Assembly: GCA_938074045.1 (NCBI GenBank) | Contig: CALJGI010000018.1 | Span: 1 to 64,000 of the forward strand | Direction of reading: 5' to 3' | Length of the DNA: 64,000 nt | Origin: an uncultured Halieaceae bacterium | GTDB lineage: Bacteria > Pseudomonadota > Gammaproteobacteria > Pseudomonadales > Halieaceae | In this document: positions 31,884 to 41,179 of the stretch, piece by piece | Layout of the letters: each line of letters begins with the position of its first letter | Numbering within the stretch: the first letter of the stretch is position 1 | Position numbers and translations under genes: made by a program | Notes under the pieces: generated by a model | The model's input: the letters and a program-made list of their open reading frames with translations, nothing else | Told to the model about the DNA's origin: nothing | Database searches by the model: none

Positions 31884-33812
31884 CTAGGTTTGTAAGGTCT
31901 GTTCTTCCACCGCTCGCCAGGCCGCATCAAAGGCCAGGTTCATCAGTGCGGTAGCCTCGGAATCGGTATTGGCAATAGAGATACGTCCGAATTGCGCGCG
32001 GCCTATCTCGTGGGGCGCCTGGCCTTCCTCCCATTCAGGGTCATACAAACCCAGGTAAGCGTAGGCGTAGCCGTGGGGTATGCGATTGACGGTAATGGCG
32101 CGGATATCGGTCTCGTGATTGAAACCGTGCTGTCCCAGCATCGATTGTAATTGATCGCGTATCTGTTGTTCGTAGTCGGCGAAGCTGGTGTTATAGATGT
32201 TGTGGCGACCAAACCGCAATTGGTCGCGGCAAGACCCGGGCTGTTCCGGTCCGGTCATGGGTGAGTGCATCATGAACATAACCATGGGATCGTCCGGCCC
32301 ACGAGGAGGTTCATAGCCGCCGATGTGGCTGTTGGGTGAAGTACTCACCCACTGGAAGGGGTCATAAGGACATTGGAACAAGCTGGCGTTCAGTTTGGAG
32401 TATGCGTGGCCATTGTCCAATTGCACGTTAGCGTATACGAAAGGGGTTTTCACGCCGTAGCTCAGACCCTCTTTTTGGGCCGCAGACATCTCCGGGCAGA
32501 GATGGGGGATCAGTGCGTTGTAACAGGCCAGCACACAGTGATCTGCTGTTACCCGCAGGGCTTTGCCCTTTCGAACGTAGTCCACTTCTACCTGGTCGTT
32601 GCCATTATCGCGTACACCCACAGCAGTACTGTTTAGGCGTAGCCTTGTGGCGTTGCCATCCTGGTCCAGGACACTGTAATCGAAGCGGGCGATCGCTACA
32701 TCCTGCGGCCCTTGCATATTTGGGGCAACAGCGGGAATCAATTTTTGCACCAGCAGGCGCGCGATGGAGGCATTGCCGTCGGGGAACATCTGCACATCCA
32801 GCAGGCTGTCGAGTAGCATCTCGGCCAGATCTGCTGTGGCCTTGCCCACCCAGCCCATTGACTTGATGCCGGAGCCACCCATTGTCATTCCTTCCAAGAC
32901 CGTCAGGTTCCACCCCGAAACCCCGGTAAGGTGGATAATCATAACGTTCAGTATGGGCAGGGTGTCTTCGGCCAGACCAACCTTGTCCACCAGATAGCGG
33001 TTGTAGCTGGTGGAGTTTATGTAATCCCATTTTTCACTGAGAGACAGGCCGTGCAGAAAATCCCGGTTGCCGGCAAAAAAATCGATAAGTTTGTCTTGCT
33101 CTGTTTCGGATAATGGCAGTGAGCGTACGGCTTCCTCGTGGTCTTTGCCGCCGAACATGCTGGCAAGCCAATTTCCTGTTACAGTCACATGGCCGTCTGG
33201 CCCTGGTATCGCCACACCGTTGTCGGCGTCAAGTTTGCCGGCCAGGAATAAATCATCCGGCGTGCGCCGGTCCATATCCTGCAGAAATTCAGCATCCACC
33301 CCGATGTCTTCCATTAACCCCCTGGCGGCATCGCTGTAGCCACTCTGGGCTTCTATATTTTGTGCCCCACCCAGGCTGAGCATCATCCTGCCATCCTGGT
33401 GGAATTCGTTGCGTTTGGCATGGCCGCCGAAGTCGTCGTGGTTGTCCAGGATCAGAATGCGGGCATCGGCCCCCATTTTCTTGCGGTAGTACCAGGCCGC
33501 GGCGAGGCCACTCACGCCAGCACCGACCACTACCAGGTCATAGTGCTCGTTCAACGCTTGGTATTCGTCAGGTTTCTTGCCGCGCCAGGCCAAATCGTGC
33601 GCTACTTCAAAGGAGCCTTTGTGGCTGCCTCGCATACCGGTGAGGGTAGGCGGATAGTAGGCGGAAGAGTCCGGTGGATTAAAGACGGTAGGGTTGTCAG
33701 GCCAGAAGTTTTCTGGTGCTGGTACATCGCTGCCACAAGCATGCAATAGCAAGCCGCCGGTGCCGATGGCTACACCATTTATAAAGTCCCTGCGGGTTAC
33801 CCGTGCTGCCAT
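31884..33812 (-). CDS. Tat-exported spermidine-dehydrogenase-like flavoprotein B
   Basis: This 642-residue protein has a twin-arginine signal (TRRDF with RR at 7-8, then GVAIGTGGLLLHACGS, which also contains a possible lipobox) and the FAD-binding GAGVSG at 97-102. The conserved LDNHDDFGGHAKRNEFHQDGRM that follows is typical of SpdH-like periplasmic flavoproteins of about 620 residues. SpdH of Pseudomonas splits spermidine into diaminopropane and aminobutyraldehyde. The ORF runs upstream to 34037, but only ATG 33812 gives the Tat signal and has a GGGG site. It pairs with a close paralogue (34755-36641), separated by the cupin-SnoaL gene. The substrate could be another amine, or an alcohol; the assignment rests on motif recall. 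Confidence 0.72.
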   Translation of the reverse strand: MAARVTRRDFINGVAIGTGGLLLHACGSDVPAPENFWPDNPTVFNPPDSSAYYPPTLTGMRGSHKGSFEVAHDLAWRGKKPDEYQALNEHYDLVVVGAGVSGLAAAWYYRKKMGADARILILDNHDDFGGHAKRNEFHQDGRMMLSLGGAQNIEAQSGYSDAARGLMEDIGVDAEFLQDMDRRTPDDLFLAGKLDADNGVAIPGPDGHVTVTGNWLASMFGGKDHEEAVRSLPLSETEQDKLIDFFAGNRDFLHGLSLSEKWDYINSTSYNRYLVDKVGLAEDTLPILNVMIIHLTGVSGWNLTVLEGMTMGGSGIKSMGWVGKATADLAEMLLDSLLDVQMFPDGNASIARLLVQKLIPAVAPNMQGPQDVAIARFDYSVLDQDGNATRLRLNSTAVGVRDNGNDQVEVDYVRKGKALRVTADHCVLACYNALIPHLCPEMSAAQKEGLSYGVKTPFVYANVQLDNGHAYSKLNASLFQCPYDPFQWVSTSPNSHIGGYEPPRGPDDPMVMFMMHSPMTGPEQPGSCRDQLRFGRHNIYNTSFADYEQQIRDQLQSMLGQHGFNHETDIRAITVNRIPHGYAYAYLGLYDPEWEEGQAPHEIGRAQFGRISIANTDSEATALMNLAFDAAWRAVEEQTLQT

Positions 33813-33873
33813 TTTTATCCCCGCCTCGTTTGTGTGTCTCGTGCCATGTTCTAGCGTGTCATCCAGCCTAACC

Positions 33874-34707
33874 TTATTCTTCCTCTGTAATCCCGCTGTG
33901 GTGCAGGGTAACGATTTTCCAATTGCCATCAATTTTCTGCCACACGTCAGTCTCGAACGCATTTGTTGTAGACGTCGTTCCGTCAGCTGCACGTGTGCGA
34001 TTTTCGATGAAGGAGGTCGATACAGCCGCATTCCCACCGGGCATGACCTGCACTTTTAGATCCGACATTTCGTTCAACTCAACACCGCCGCCAGCTGCCA
34101 TTAACTCGGTCCACATGTCGTGGTACGCATCGATATCAACTCTAGCGTTACCGAAATACACGTTTGCACCGTCGGCGTAGAAACTGAAATATTTTTCGAC
34201 CTCGTTATTTGCATAGGCGCGGTCAAACGCGTGGATCGCAGCGTAGAGATCGGCGTTATCGACACTTTCGTTCATAATCACCAGTAACTCGCGGTAATTT
34301 CCCTGCATCTCCCAAATTCCTGTGAATCCCTTTGGTACCATAACGCTGTCGCCGACTTCAAAAACTTGCGGCTCTTCCCCTGCAACCGTAAGAATTAATG
34401 TTCCACTGATAACTGTTACAAATTCGTCGACTGGAAAATCGTTGACCTTGAGTGTCAAGGGTTCTGATTCGTAGATCTCCACATAAATATCACCTGTGTA
34501 CAGTCTTTTGTAGCGATGCACAGATTCGCCCGAAAGGATGACTTCTTTTGGCCAGGGCGGAAAATCAGTGCTCATTTCCGAGTAAGGTGAGTCTGTTTCA
34601 AGTCTCACAGGCGTTGTTGATTTTTCATTTTCTGCACTGAAAGTGGAGAAAGAAAGACCACATAAAAAACTGAAAAGCATCGCGGTGAATAGTTTCGACA
34701 TGGTCAT
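33874..34707 (-). CDS. Secreted cupin-SnoaL (NTF2-like) fusion protein
   Basis: This 277-residue protein has a signal peptide (LFTAMLFSFLCGLSFSTFSA). A cupin barrel lies at about residues 60-145 (VDEFVTVISGTLILTVAGEEPQVFEVGDSVMVPKGFTGIWE). A SnoaL/DUF4440-type cone domain lies at about 150-275 (AIHAFDRAYANNEVEKYFSFYADGANVYFGNARVDIDAYHDMW...WQKIDGNWKIVTLHHS). Fusion of these two small-molecule folds in one exported protein is uncommon. ATG 34701 is an equally good start. It sits between the two SpdH-like flavoprotein genes in one operon. It probably binds or converts the oxidation product in the periplasm, but no reaction is known. The cupin half resembles the separate secreted cupin at 41180-41623. 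Confidence 0.78.
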   Translation of the reverse strand: MTMSKLFTAMLFSFLCGLSFSTFSAENEKSTTPVRLETDSPYSEMSTDFPPWPKEVILSGESVHRYKRLYTGDIYVEIYESEPLTLKVNDFPVDEFVTVISGTLILTVAGEEPQVFEVGDSVMVPKGFTGIWEMQGNYRELLVIMNESVDNADLYAAIHAFDRAYANNEVEKYFSFYADGANVYFGNARVDIDAYHDMWTELMAAGGGVELNEMSDLKVQVMPGGNAAVSTSFIENRTRAADGTTSTTNAFETDVWQKIDGNWKIVTLHHSGITEEE

Positions 34708-34754
34708 CTCTCTTATCCTCTAAATATCTGTAAGGTTAACGGGTCAATATTGGC

Positions 34755-36641
34755 TTACTTTTTTTGGCTCATGGCAGTTTGCTCTTCCACTGCTCGCCAC
34801 GCTGCATCGATAGCGGCATCCAGATAGGCGAGGGCTTCGGAATCTGAGTTAGCAATAGAAATTCGTCCGAACTGCGCTCGCCCGATCTCATGGGGGGCTT
34901 GTCCTTCCGCCCACTCAGGGTCATCCAGTGACATGTATTCGTAGGCGTAGCCGTGAGGCCAGCGATTGACAGTGATCGCGGTAATGTCGGTTTCGTGATT
35001 GAAGCCGTGTTTGCCAAGTACCCCCTGAAGTTGATCCCGGATCTCTTGCTCATATGTGTCAAAGCTCGTCCGGTAAACCTTGTGGCGTGCAAGTCGGCAC
35101 AACTCACGACTGTTCTCATTGCCGGTTGACTCGACGCTCGGGATTCCCAGCATATGCGCTACCATGGGGTCATCCGGGCCGCGAGGAGGCTGGTGGCCCC
35201 CTGTTGTTGTGGGAGGTGCAACGGTTATCACGACGTAGGGGTCGTCGGGGCAGGACACCGAGCCCGCGCCGAGCTTCGACCATGCCTGCCCATTCTTTAG
35301 AACGACATTGGCCCATACAAGCGGGACTTTCGGGCCATAACGCAGCGCGTCTTTTTGACTCTCAGGTAATGTCGGACACAGATACTCGATTGCGCCGTTG
35401 TAACAGGCAAGTACACAGTGATCGCCTGTGACGCTAATGGCATTACCGTCGTCGACGTAATCTACCGTGACACGATTGCTGTCGGTTTCCTGGACGCCAA
35501 CTACTGTACTGTTTAGTCGTAGACGGACTGGGTGATCGGTCCGGTCCAGCGCGCTATAGTCGAAGCGGCTGACAGCGATATCATTGAAACCCTGGGTATC
35601 AGGGGCCACTGCGGGTATTAACTTATGTACCAACAACCTGGCCACGGATGCATTGCCGTCTGGAAAGTACAGTGTCGACTGATCGCCGGATGTAATACCT
35701 GCAATCATCTGTTCTTTCACTTCCGATAGCCAGCCCATTCCCTGTATGCCGGGACAGCCCATGTAGATTGCCTCCAGTACGCTGGCTCTTATGCCAGCAG
35801 GGCCAAACAGCAGTTTGGGGACCGGGAAGAACATCGGGATTGTTTTTGCAGAGAGGCCGACCCGTTCAGTCAGGAACTCGGCGTAGCTGGTCGACTCGAC
35901 ATAGGTTTGTTTATCAGCCAGTGACAAGTCGTGGAGGTAGTCGCGGTCGCCGCTGAGAAACTCGATCAACTTGTCCTGTTCCGATACGGGCAGGGGCAGG
36001 GCCCGGACGGCTGGCTCGTAAGCGCCGACGCCGAGCATGAATAATGACCACTTGCCAACGGTTGCTACATGGCCGTCAGGGCCGGGAAGCGCCAGCACAC
36101 TGCCAGTAGCGGAGCTCAATATGCCGAACTCATCGATATTGGTTTTCATGGCGTCGAGATCAATACCCAGATCATCCAGAAGGCCTTTAGCTACGTCACT
36201 GTAGTCACCGGGATGATCTACGTTCACCGAGCCACCGACGCCCAGCAGCATGCGCCCATCCTGGTGAAACTCGTTGCGTTTGGCGTGCCCGCCGAAGTCG
36301 TCATGATTATCGAGTATCAGGATTTTCGCCGCGGGTCCCATGCGCTGCTGGTAGAACCTGGCCGTGGCAAGACCGCTCACACCCGCGCCCACAATCACCA
36401 GATCGTAGTGCTCGTCGAGTTTGCGGTGCGTCGCAGGTTTTACTCCACTCCAGGCGAGGGCGTGTGCTACCTCAAAAGAACCAGGGTGATTGCCTCTCAT
36501 CCCCGTCAGTGTTGGCGGGTAGTAGGCGGGGGATGCATCTGACGAACCTTGCGCGAATAGTTCACAGGGGGTCAGTAAAGTTGCGCTGGTGCTTAATGCC
36601 ACACCATTCATGAAATCCCGGCGTGTTATCTCCATTGCCAT
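34755..36641 (-). CDS. Tat-exported spermidine-dehydrogenase-like flavoprotein A
   Basis: This 628-residue protein is a paralogue of the flavoprotein at 31884-33812. It has the Tat signal ITRRDF (RR at 7-8) with a hydrophobic core and cleavage near LFAQG. The FAD-binding motif GAGVSG is at 85-90, followed by LDNHDDFGGHAKRNEFHQDGRM at about 110-130. The C-terminal stretch ITVNRWPHGYAY and APHEIGRAQFGRISIANSDSEA is shared with the paralogue. It is the first gene of the minus-strand arm of the second regulon and starts just downstream of two operator palindromes (36662-36699). Likely role: periplasmic oxidation of a polyamine-like substrate, giving an aminoaldehyde for the ALDHs. Two copies may differ in substrate or form a heteromer. 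Confidence 0.74.
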   Translation of the reverse strand: MAMEITRRDFMNGVALSTSATLLTPCELFAQGSSDASPAYYPPTLTGMRGNHPGSFEVAHALAWSGVKPATHRKLDEHYDLVIVGAGVSGLATARFYQQRMGPAAKILILDNHDDFGGHAKRNEFHQDGRMLLGVGGSVNVDHPGDYSDVAKGLLDDLGIDLDAMKTNIDEFGILSSATGSVLALPGPDGHVATVGKWSLFMLGVGAYEPAVRALPLPVSEQDKLIEFLSGDRDYLHDLSLADKQTYVESTSYAEFLTERVGLSAKTIPMFFPVPKLLFGPAGIRASVLEAIYMGCPGIQGMGWLSEVKEQMIAGITSGDQSTLYFPDGNASVARLLVHKLIPAVAPDTQGFNDIAVSRFDYSALDRTDHPVRLRLNSTVVGVQETDSNRVTVDYVDDGNAISVTGDHCVLACYNGAIEYLCPTLPESQKDALRYGPKVPLVWANVVLKNGQAWSKLGAGSVSCPDDPYVVITVAPPTTTGGHQPPRGPDDPMVAHMLGIPSVESTGNENSRELCRLARHKVYRTSFDTYEQEIRDQLQGVLGKHGFNHETDITAITVNRWPHGYAYEYMSLDDPEWAEGQAPHEIGRAQFGRISIANSDSEALAYLDAAIDAAWRAVEEQTAMSQKK

Positions 36642-36657
36642 AATTATCCCCGTTTGC

Positions 36658-36703
36658 TTTACACGTCAGTCGACATGCTCTAGCATGTCAGACGACATGT
36701 CAA
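36658..36703. promoter_or_regulatory. Divergent promoter with two CRTGTC-N4-GACATG operators (control region 1)
   Basis: Two palindromes lie between the divergent genes: CACGTC-AGTC-GACATG at 36662-36677 and CATGTC-AGAC-GACATG at 36684-36699, centres 22 bases apart. On the plus strand TTTACA (36658-36663), 17 bases and TAGCAT (36681-36686) could be the promoter of the 36740 gene. On the minus strand TTGACA (36698-36703), 17 bases and GAGCAT could drive the flavoprotein operon. The operators cover these elements. The same palindrome type occurs twice at 45210-45262. Confidence 0.65.
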
Positions 36704-36739
36704 ATCATAAACTCTGTTGATAAAAATTTTGGGGAAGCC

Positions 36740-37459
36740 TTGAGCAACATACAAACACTTGATTACCAAATTGATCGATTTGGGTTTTGGTCAGTTATCG
36801 TCGTGGTTGCGACGGCCATTGTCGCCATGTTCTTCCCTCTGGATGCCCCCAGTGGTTACACCGTGGAGCACGCCGATCGTGTGGCATGGCTCAGTGCTAA
36901 CAGAGGGGCTTTTATTGCCGGCTGGGTAAACCAGATAGCTGCAATGTTCAGCTTGTCAGCCGCCCTGGCTTGCGGCGCCTGGGTAGCGGCACGCAAAAAA
37001 CCGCTTCACGCAATACTCGCGGCGCTGTTTGTTGCGATGGCTACGATGGCGTTTATCATCCCTAAATTTATAGCGGTATGGACTATACCCCAGCTGGCAG
37101 ATGCTATTGTCAGCGGAGCTGTGGGTGCCGAGTTGGCCGACCCACTGCTGCGCCTGCTGAACGTTTCTGTTCCGTTTTCCCTCTACACTTCTTTTGATTA
37201 TCTGGGTTTTTGGTTGTACTCGGTCTTTGCTCTGCTAGCGGCTGGTTCATTGTACGGCGACACCATGAGCGCGAAAATAGCGGCCATTGCTCTGGGTGTG
37301 TTCGGTGTCGTTTATCAGATACTGATGGTTGCTTTGCTCCTTGGTGCCATAGCGTCGGTCGATATTGAAGCCTATTTCATAGGCGCCTCCATGCTGTTGG
37401 TGATTCACTTGGTCGCTATGGCATTCGTGTTTAGAAGATCGATGTCCGACGCGTCGTAA
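36740..37459 (+). CDS. Six-helix integral membrane protein of unknown function
   Basis: This 239-residue protein has six hydrophobic segments (for example FWSVIVVVATAIVAMFFPL, AILAALFVAMATMAFIIPKF, YLGFWLYSVFALLAAGSLYG and YFIGASMLLVIHLVAMAFVF). It resembles DUF4386-like proteins in size and layout, but I cannot name a family with certainty. It starts at TTG 36740, supported by GGGGAAG 5-6 bases upstream. It is the first gene of the plus-strand arm (membrane protein, ferric-reductase-like protein, CoA ligase, ALDH, cupin, sulfotransferase) under control region 1. A transport or redox-partner role is possible. Confidence 0.7.
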   Translation: MSNIQTLDYQIDRFGFWSVIVVVATAIVAMFFPLDAPSGYTVEHADRVAWLSANRGAFIAGWVNQIAAMFSLSAALACGAWVAARKKPLHAILAALFVAMATMAFIIPKFIAVWTIPQLADAIVSGAVGAELADPLLRLLNVSVPFSLYTSFDYLGFWLYSVFALLAAGSLYGDTMSAKIAAIALGVFGVVYQILMVALLLGAIASVDIEAYFIGASMLLVIHLVAMAFVFRRSMSDAS

Positions 37460-37519
37460 TGGGTTGTCACAGTGATTGACACCCATACCTGGAATGCCTC
37501 AGGCGAGGAGTGACGCTCT

Positions 37520-38179
37520 ATGACTGGCGAGGTGAGCCTACTGCAGCACAGGTTGTTTAACGGCTGGCCATTTTTCTGGTTGGTTGCAGTTTTGACCTTC
37601 GCGGCCATGATCCTGGGTTACCTGATGATAGGCGTCACCACCCCGGAAGCGGCGATCAATATGATTCGCCTGTCAGTACAGCTCGCCTCACCATGGGTGT
37701 TTCTCGCTTTCGTTGCCACGCCCATGACGAAACTGTTCCCTGGCAAATTGTCGAAATGGCTTTTGCGGAACCGTCGTTACCTCGGTTTGTCTTTTGCCGC
37801 TGGTTTTGGCTGGCAGGCGGTTTTTATTGGGGTGCTGCTTGCCTTGCATAATGCCTATTACTGGCAAGAAATGCACAATGACATTGACCTGCTGTTGAGA
37901 ATGGCGAGCTATGTCATTCTCTTCGCCTTAACCATCACCTCGTTCTTTCCGGTGCGTCGCAGAATGCTCCCGGAGCACTGGCGCTGGTTGCACCTTGTCG
38001 GCATCTGGTATTTCTGGGCGGCCATCTGGGCAAGCTACGCACCGATGGCGCTGAGCAGTGACGCCAAGACCATTGACGTTGTGTACACAGTCATCGGGCT
38101 TGTTGCACTTTTGCTGCGTATCGCAGCTTATCTAAAGGCAAACGGTCACAACCTATCTGAGGCGAAGGTATTACCATGA
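37520..38179 (+). CDS. Ferric-reductase-like transmembrane protein (MsrQ-like) 1
   Basis: This 219-residue protein has six hydrophobic segments and motifs like the haem-binding membrane subunit MsrQ/YedZ and ferric-reductase-like domains: WLLRNRRYLGLSFAAGFGWQAVF and MLPEHWRWLHLVGIWYFWAAIW. In that family, histidines in such helices hold haem b and pass electrons across the inner membrane. Ribosome site GAGGAG is 9 bases before the ATG. Its stop overlaps the next start as ATGA, coupling it to the CoA ligase gene. A second protein with the same motif order occurs at 48308-48979. There is no MsrP partner, so it may serve the exported flavoproteins instead; this is inference. Confidence 0.72.
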   Translation: MTGEVSLLQHRLFNGWPFFWLVAVLTFAAMILGYLMIGVTTPEAAINMIRLSVQLASPWVFLAFVATPMTKLFPGKLSKWLLRNRRYLGLSFAAGFGWQAVFIGVLLALHNAYYWQEMHNDIDLLLRMASYVILFALTITSFFPVRRRMLPEHWRWLHLVGIWYFWAAIWASYAPMALSSDAKTIDVVYTVIGLVALLLRIAAYLKANGHNLSEAKVLP

Positions 38180-39696
38180 TAAATTCAATCGGACAGATTC
38201 CGGCTTTAGCAGCGCAGCGCTATGGGGATAAGACTGCACTGATCGTTCCCGGTCGGGAGTTAACCTTTAATGAACTTGATGCGCTTAGCAATCGCTGCGC
38301 TAGTGCTCTGGTTGATCTCGGTGTACAACCCGGCGACCGGGTGACCCTGTATTCCGGGAATTGCTGGGAGTGGATAGTCAGCTATTACGGTGCCCTTAAA
38401 GCTGGCGCGGTGATCAATCCTATCAACGTCATGCTGACCCCGGGTGAAGTGGAATTCGTGGCGAACGACTGCGGCGCCAGTGTGATTATCGCCTCTTATG
38501 ATAAGGCGCTCCCTCTCAGCGATGTTAAAGAGAAATCGAAAGTCAGAGAGCTGATCGCCTTTGGTGACGAGTCCCTGCCCGAAGGCATGCTGTCTTTTAA
38601 CGCATTGTTAGCGGAAAGTGATGACTCGTTCGAGATGCACGAGATCGACCCTGATTCTCTGTCGACCATAGGCTACACCTCGGGCACCACCGGTCACCCC
38701 AAGGGTGCCTGTCTCTCGCATCACAACATACTGTTGAACGTGGCGATGACGGCCCTGATGCATCAGCGCAACGAAAATGACACGGTGGTTACCGCATTAC
38801 CGTGCCCCCATGTCTACGGCAACGTGGTAATGAGCGGTGCCATACAGAACGGCATGACCCTGGTGCTAAATCCGGCCTTTGAAGAGAAGGCAATTATGCA
38901 GAGCATCCAGGATCACCGCGCGACGCTGTTCGAAGGCGTGCCCACCATGTACATGTTTATGCTCAATCACCCGGAGCTCGATAACTACGATCTGTCGTCA
39001 TTGCGCTGCTGTACTGTCGGCGGCCAGACCATGCCCATCCCAAAAATGGAAGAGGTCGAGCGGCGCTTCGGCTGCCCGTTGATCGAGCTGTGGGGCATGA
39101 CGGAAATCGGCGGGCTGGGGACTACCTTTGCCTCCAACGGCCCTGTGAAGCACGGCTCGATTGGCGTGGCCCTGCCTTACACCGAGGCGAGAATAGCCGA
39201 TACCGAAGATGCCAATAAGACGCTGCCAACCGGAGAAGTCGGAGAACTGATGATTAAAGGTGGCATTGTGATGCAGGGCTATTACGGCAACCAGCAAGCT
39301 ACCCGGGAAACGATTGAACCTGATGGCTGGCTGCATACCGGAGATGTGGCCTCCATGGATGAAGACGGTTGCGTTTTTATCGTCGATCGCAAGAAAGACA
39401 TGATTCTTACCGCCGGCTTCAACGTCTACCCCGCAGAGATCGAACGTGTCGTAGCGGGCCATCCCGATGTGGCCCTAGTGGCGGTGGGTAGCATCCCGGA
39501 TGATGAAAAGGGCGAATTGGCCAAGGCCTATATCGTGCCGAAAACCGGGACCACCCCCAACGCAGATGAGGTTATTGCCTATTGCCGTGAGCACCTGGCG
39601 GCCTATAAGGTGCCCCGCGCCGTGCAGTTTGTTGATGATTTACCCAAAACCAGTACCGGCAAAGTGATGCGTCGGGAACTGAAAACATTAGATTAA
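38176..39696 (+). CDS. Acyl-CoA ligase (AMP-binding) 2
   Basis: This 506-residue ANL-superfamily enzyme has TIGYTSGTTGHPKGACLSH (P-loop), the A5 motif LWGMTEIGG, GWLHTGDVASMDEDGCVFIVDRKKDMILTAGFNVYPAEIE, and the terminal KTSTGKVMRREL with the catalytic lysine. It converts a carboxylic acid to its CoA ester with ATP. It is translationally coupled to the preceding membrane protein gene (ATGA overlap) and followed after 23 bases by the aldehyde dehydrogenase gene. An aldehyde-to-acid-to-CoA sequence can be read directly from the gene order. Its paralogue in the opposite arm is at 30293-31840. Confidence 0.9.
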   Translation: MINSIGQIPALAAQRYGDKTALIVPGRELTFNELDALSNRCASALVDLGVQPGDRVTLYSGNCWEWIVSYYGALKAGAVINPINVMLTPGEVEFVANDCGASVIIASYDKALPLSDVKEKSKVRELIAFGDESLPEGMLSFNALLAESDDSFEMHEIDPDSLSTIGYTSGTTGHPKGACLSHHNILLNVAMTALMHQRNENDTVVTALPCPHVYGNVVMSGAIQNGMTLVLNPAFEEKAIMQSIQDHRATLFEGVPTMYMFMLNHPELDNYDLSSLRCCTVGGQTMPIPKMEEVERRFGCPLIELWGMTEIGGLGTTFASNGPVKHGSIGVALPYTEARIADTEDANKTLPTGEVGELMIKGGIVMQGYYGNQQATRETIEPDGWLHTGDVASMDEDGCVFIVDRKKDMILTAGFNVYPAEIERVVAGHPDVALVAVGSIPDDEKGELAKAYIVPKTGTTPNADEVIAYCREHLAAYKVPRAVQFVDDLPKTSTGKVMRRELKTLD

Positions 39697-39719
39697 TACA
39701 CTTGATAAGTGAGGCTGTA

Positions 39720-41150
39720 ATGAAATTTGATTCCGATTATGTGATGACCATCAATGGTCAGGCCGTTACTACCGAAAACACCCAGCCGGTGTATAACCCG
39801 GCTACACGTTCAATATTTGCCCAGGTCCCTGATGCTTCAAAGGCACAGCTGGATGAGACCGTGGGAGCGGCGCGCCAGGCCTTCAACAGCTGGAGCAAGA
39901 CGCCAGTGGAGGAGCGCCAGGCAGCGCTCGAACGATTCGCGGACTTGCTGGAAGAAAATGCAGAGGAATTTATGGCGCTACTCACGCGCGAACAAGGCAA
40001 ACCGCGTGGAGGTGCTGAGTGGGAGGTCTTCGGCTCGGCGACATGGATGCGGGCTGTTGCCACCCAGCGATTACCTGATGAGGTGGTTGATGAGACTGAT
40101 GAACGACGTGTTGTTACACGATTTACACCGGTGGGTGTGGTTGGAGCGATCGTACCCTGGAACTTTCCGATACTACTGGCCGTGTGGAAAATTGCACCGG
40201 CGGTGATGGCGGGTTGCACCGTGGTGCTGAAACCTTCCCCCTACACGCCGCTTTGTGATCTCAAGTTGATTGAGCTGGCACAACAGGCCTTCCCGCCTGG
40301 TGTGCTCAATGCTGTCAGTGGCGGTGATGACCTTGGCAAGTGGATCACCAGTCACCCCGATATCAACAAGGTGGCATTCACTGGTTCTACCGAAACCGGT
40401 CGACATGTGATGCGCTCTGCGGCGGACACAATCAAGCGGGTAACCCTGGAACTGGGGGGTAATGATCCTGCCATTGTGCTGCCGGACGTTGATGCCAAGG
40501 CGTTGGCGCCGGAGCTGTTCTGGGCAGCCTTCCAGAACAACGCGCAGTTCTGCAATGCCACCAAGCGTCTGTATATTCACGAAGATGTGTACGACGAAGT
40601 GCGCGATGCTTTGGCAGACTTTATCGCCGATAACGTCAAGGTCGGTGACGGTGCTGATGCCGACACAGACTTGGGACCTATACAAAATTCCATGCAGTAC
40701 GGTAAAGTTCAGGACTACTTTGCTGACTGCCACAGCAATGGCTATCAGTTCGCTCTGGGTGGCGACATTGACGAAAACGCGGCAGGGTGGTTTGTGCCCG
40801 TGTCCCTGGTCGACAACCCACCGGAGGATTCCCGGATTGTACGAGAGGAACCCTTTGGCCCGATTTTGCCGCTGTTGAAATGGTCAGATGAGGCAGACGT
40901 GATTGCTCGCGCCAACGATACGATCTATGGCCTGGGCGCCTCTGTGTGGGGTAAAGACCTCGAAGCGGTTGAACGCATTGGCAGCCAGCTTGAAGCGGGA
41001 ACTGTGTGGCTGAATGAGGTGCACCAGTACTCGCCGTTTCAGGCCTTTGGAGGCCATAAACAATCGGGCCTTGGCTGTGAGAATTCCCTGCACGGTTTGA
41101 TGGAGTACACAAACTGGCAGACAACAACGCTCAACAAAACACATGCCTGA
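39720..41150 (+). CDS. Aldehyde dehydrogenase (AldH/betaine-aldehyde type)
   Basis: This 476-residue NAD(P)-dependent ALDH has the cofactor motif FTGSTETGRHV, the general-base motif VTLELGGNDPAIV, the nucleophile in NNAQFCNATKRLYI, and the terminal GGHKQSGLGCENS. The GGNDPA and NAQFC variants are seen in the AldA/'aldehyde dehydrogenase family' group that handles aminoaldehydes and aromatic aldehydes. ATG 39720 is preferred over TTG 39702 because GTGAGG lies 6 bases upstream. It lies between the CoA ligase and the secreted cupin genes. Probable role: oxidation of the aldehyde produced by the SpdH-like flavoproteins after import. Confidence 0.9.
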   Translation: MKFDSDYVMTINGQAVTTENTQPVYNPATRSIFAQVPDASKAQLDETVGAARQAFNSWSKTPVEERQAALERFADLLEENAEEFMALLTREQGKPRGGAEWEVFGSATWMRAVATQRLPDEVVDETDERRVVTRFTPVGVVGAIVPWNFPILLAVWKIAPAVMAGCTVVLKPSPYTPLCDLKLIELAQQAFPPGVLNAVSGGDDLGKWITSHPDINKVAFTGSTETGRHVMRSAADTIKRVTLELGGNDPAIVLPDVDAKALAPELFWAAFQNNAQFCNATKRLYIHEDVYDEVRDALADFIADNVKVGDGADADTDLGPIQNSMQYGKVQDYFADCHSNGYQFALGGDIDENAAGWFVPVSLVDNPPEDSRIVREEPFGPILPLLKWSDEADVIARANDTIYGLGASVWGKDLEAVERIGSQLEAGTVWLNEVHQYSPFQAFGGHKQSGLGCENSLHGLMEYTNWQTTTLNKTHA

Positions 41151-41179
41151 AATTATGATCATAAAACGGAGCAATACTG

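Noticed and set aside
37461-37484. Imperfect inverted repeat (GGGTTGTCA / TGACACCC) between the 36740 and 37520 genes as a terminator
   Set aside because: The stem has a bulge, there is no T-run after it, and the next gene is in the same operon.
39758-40219. Minus-strand frame of 153 residues opposite the 39720 ALDH
   Set aside because: Low-complexity, serine/threonine-rich translation typical of antisense frames; no start signal.
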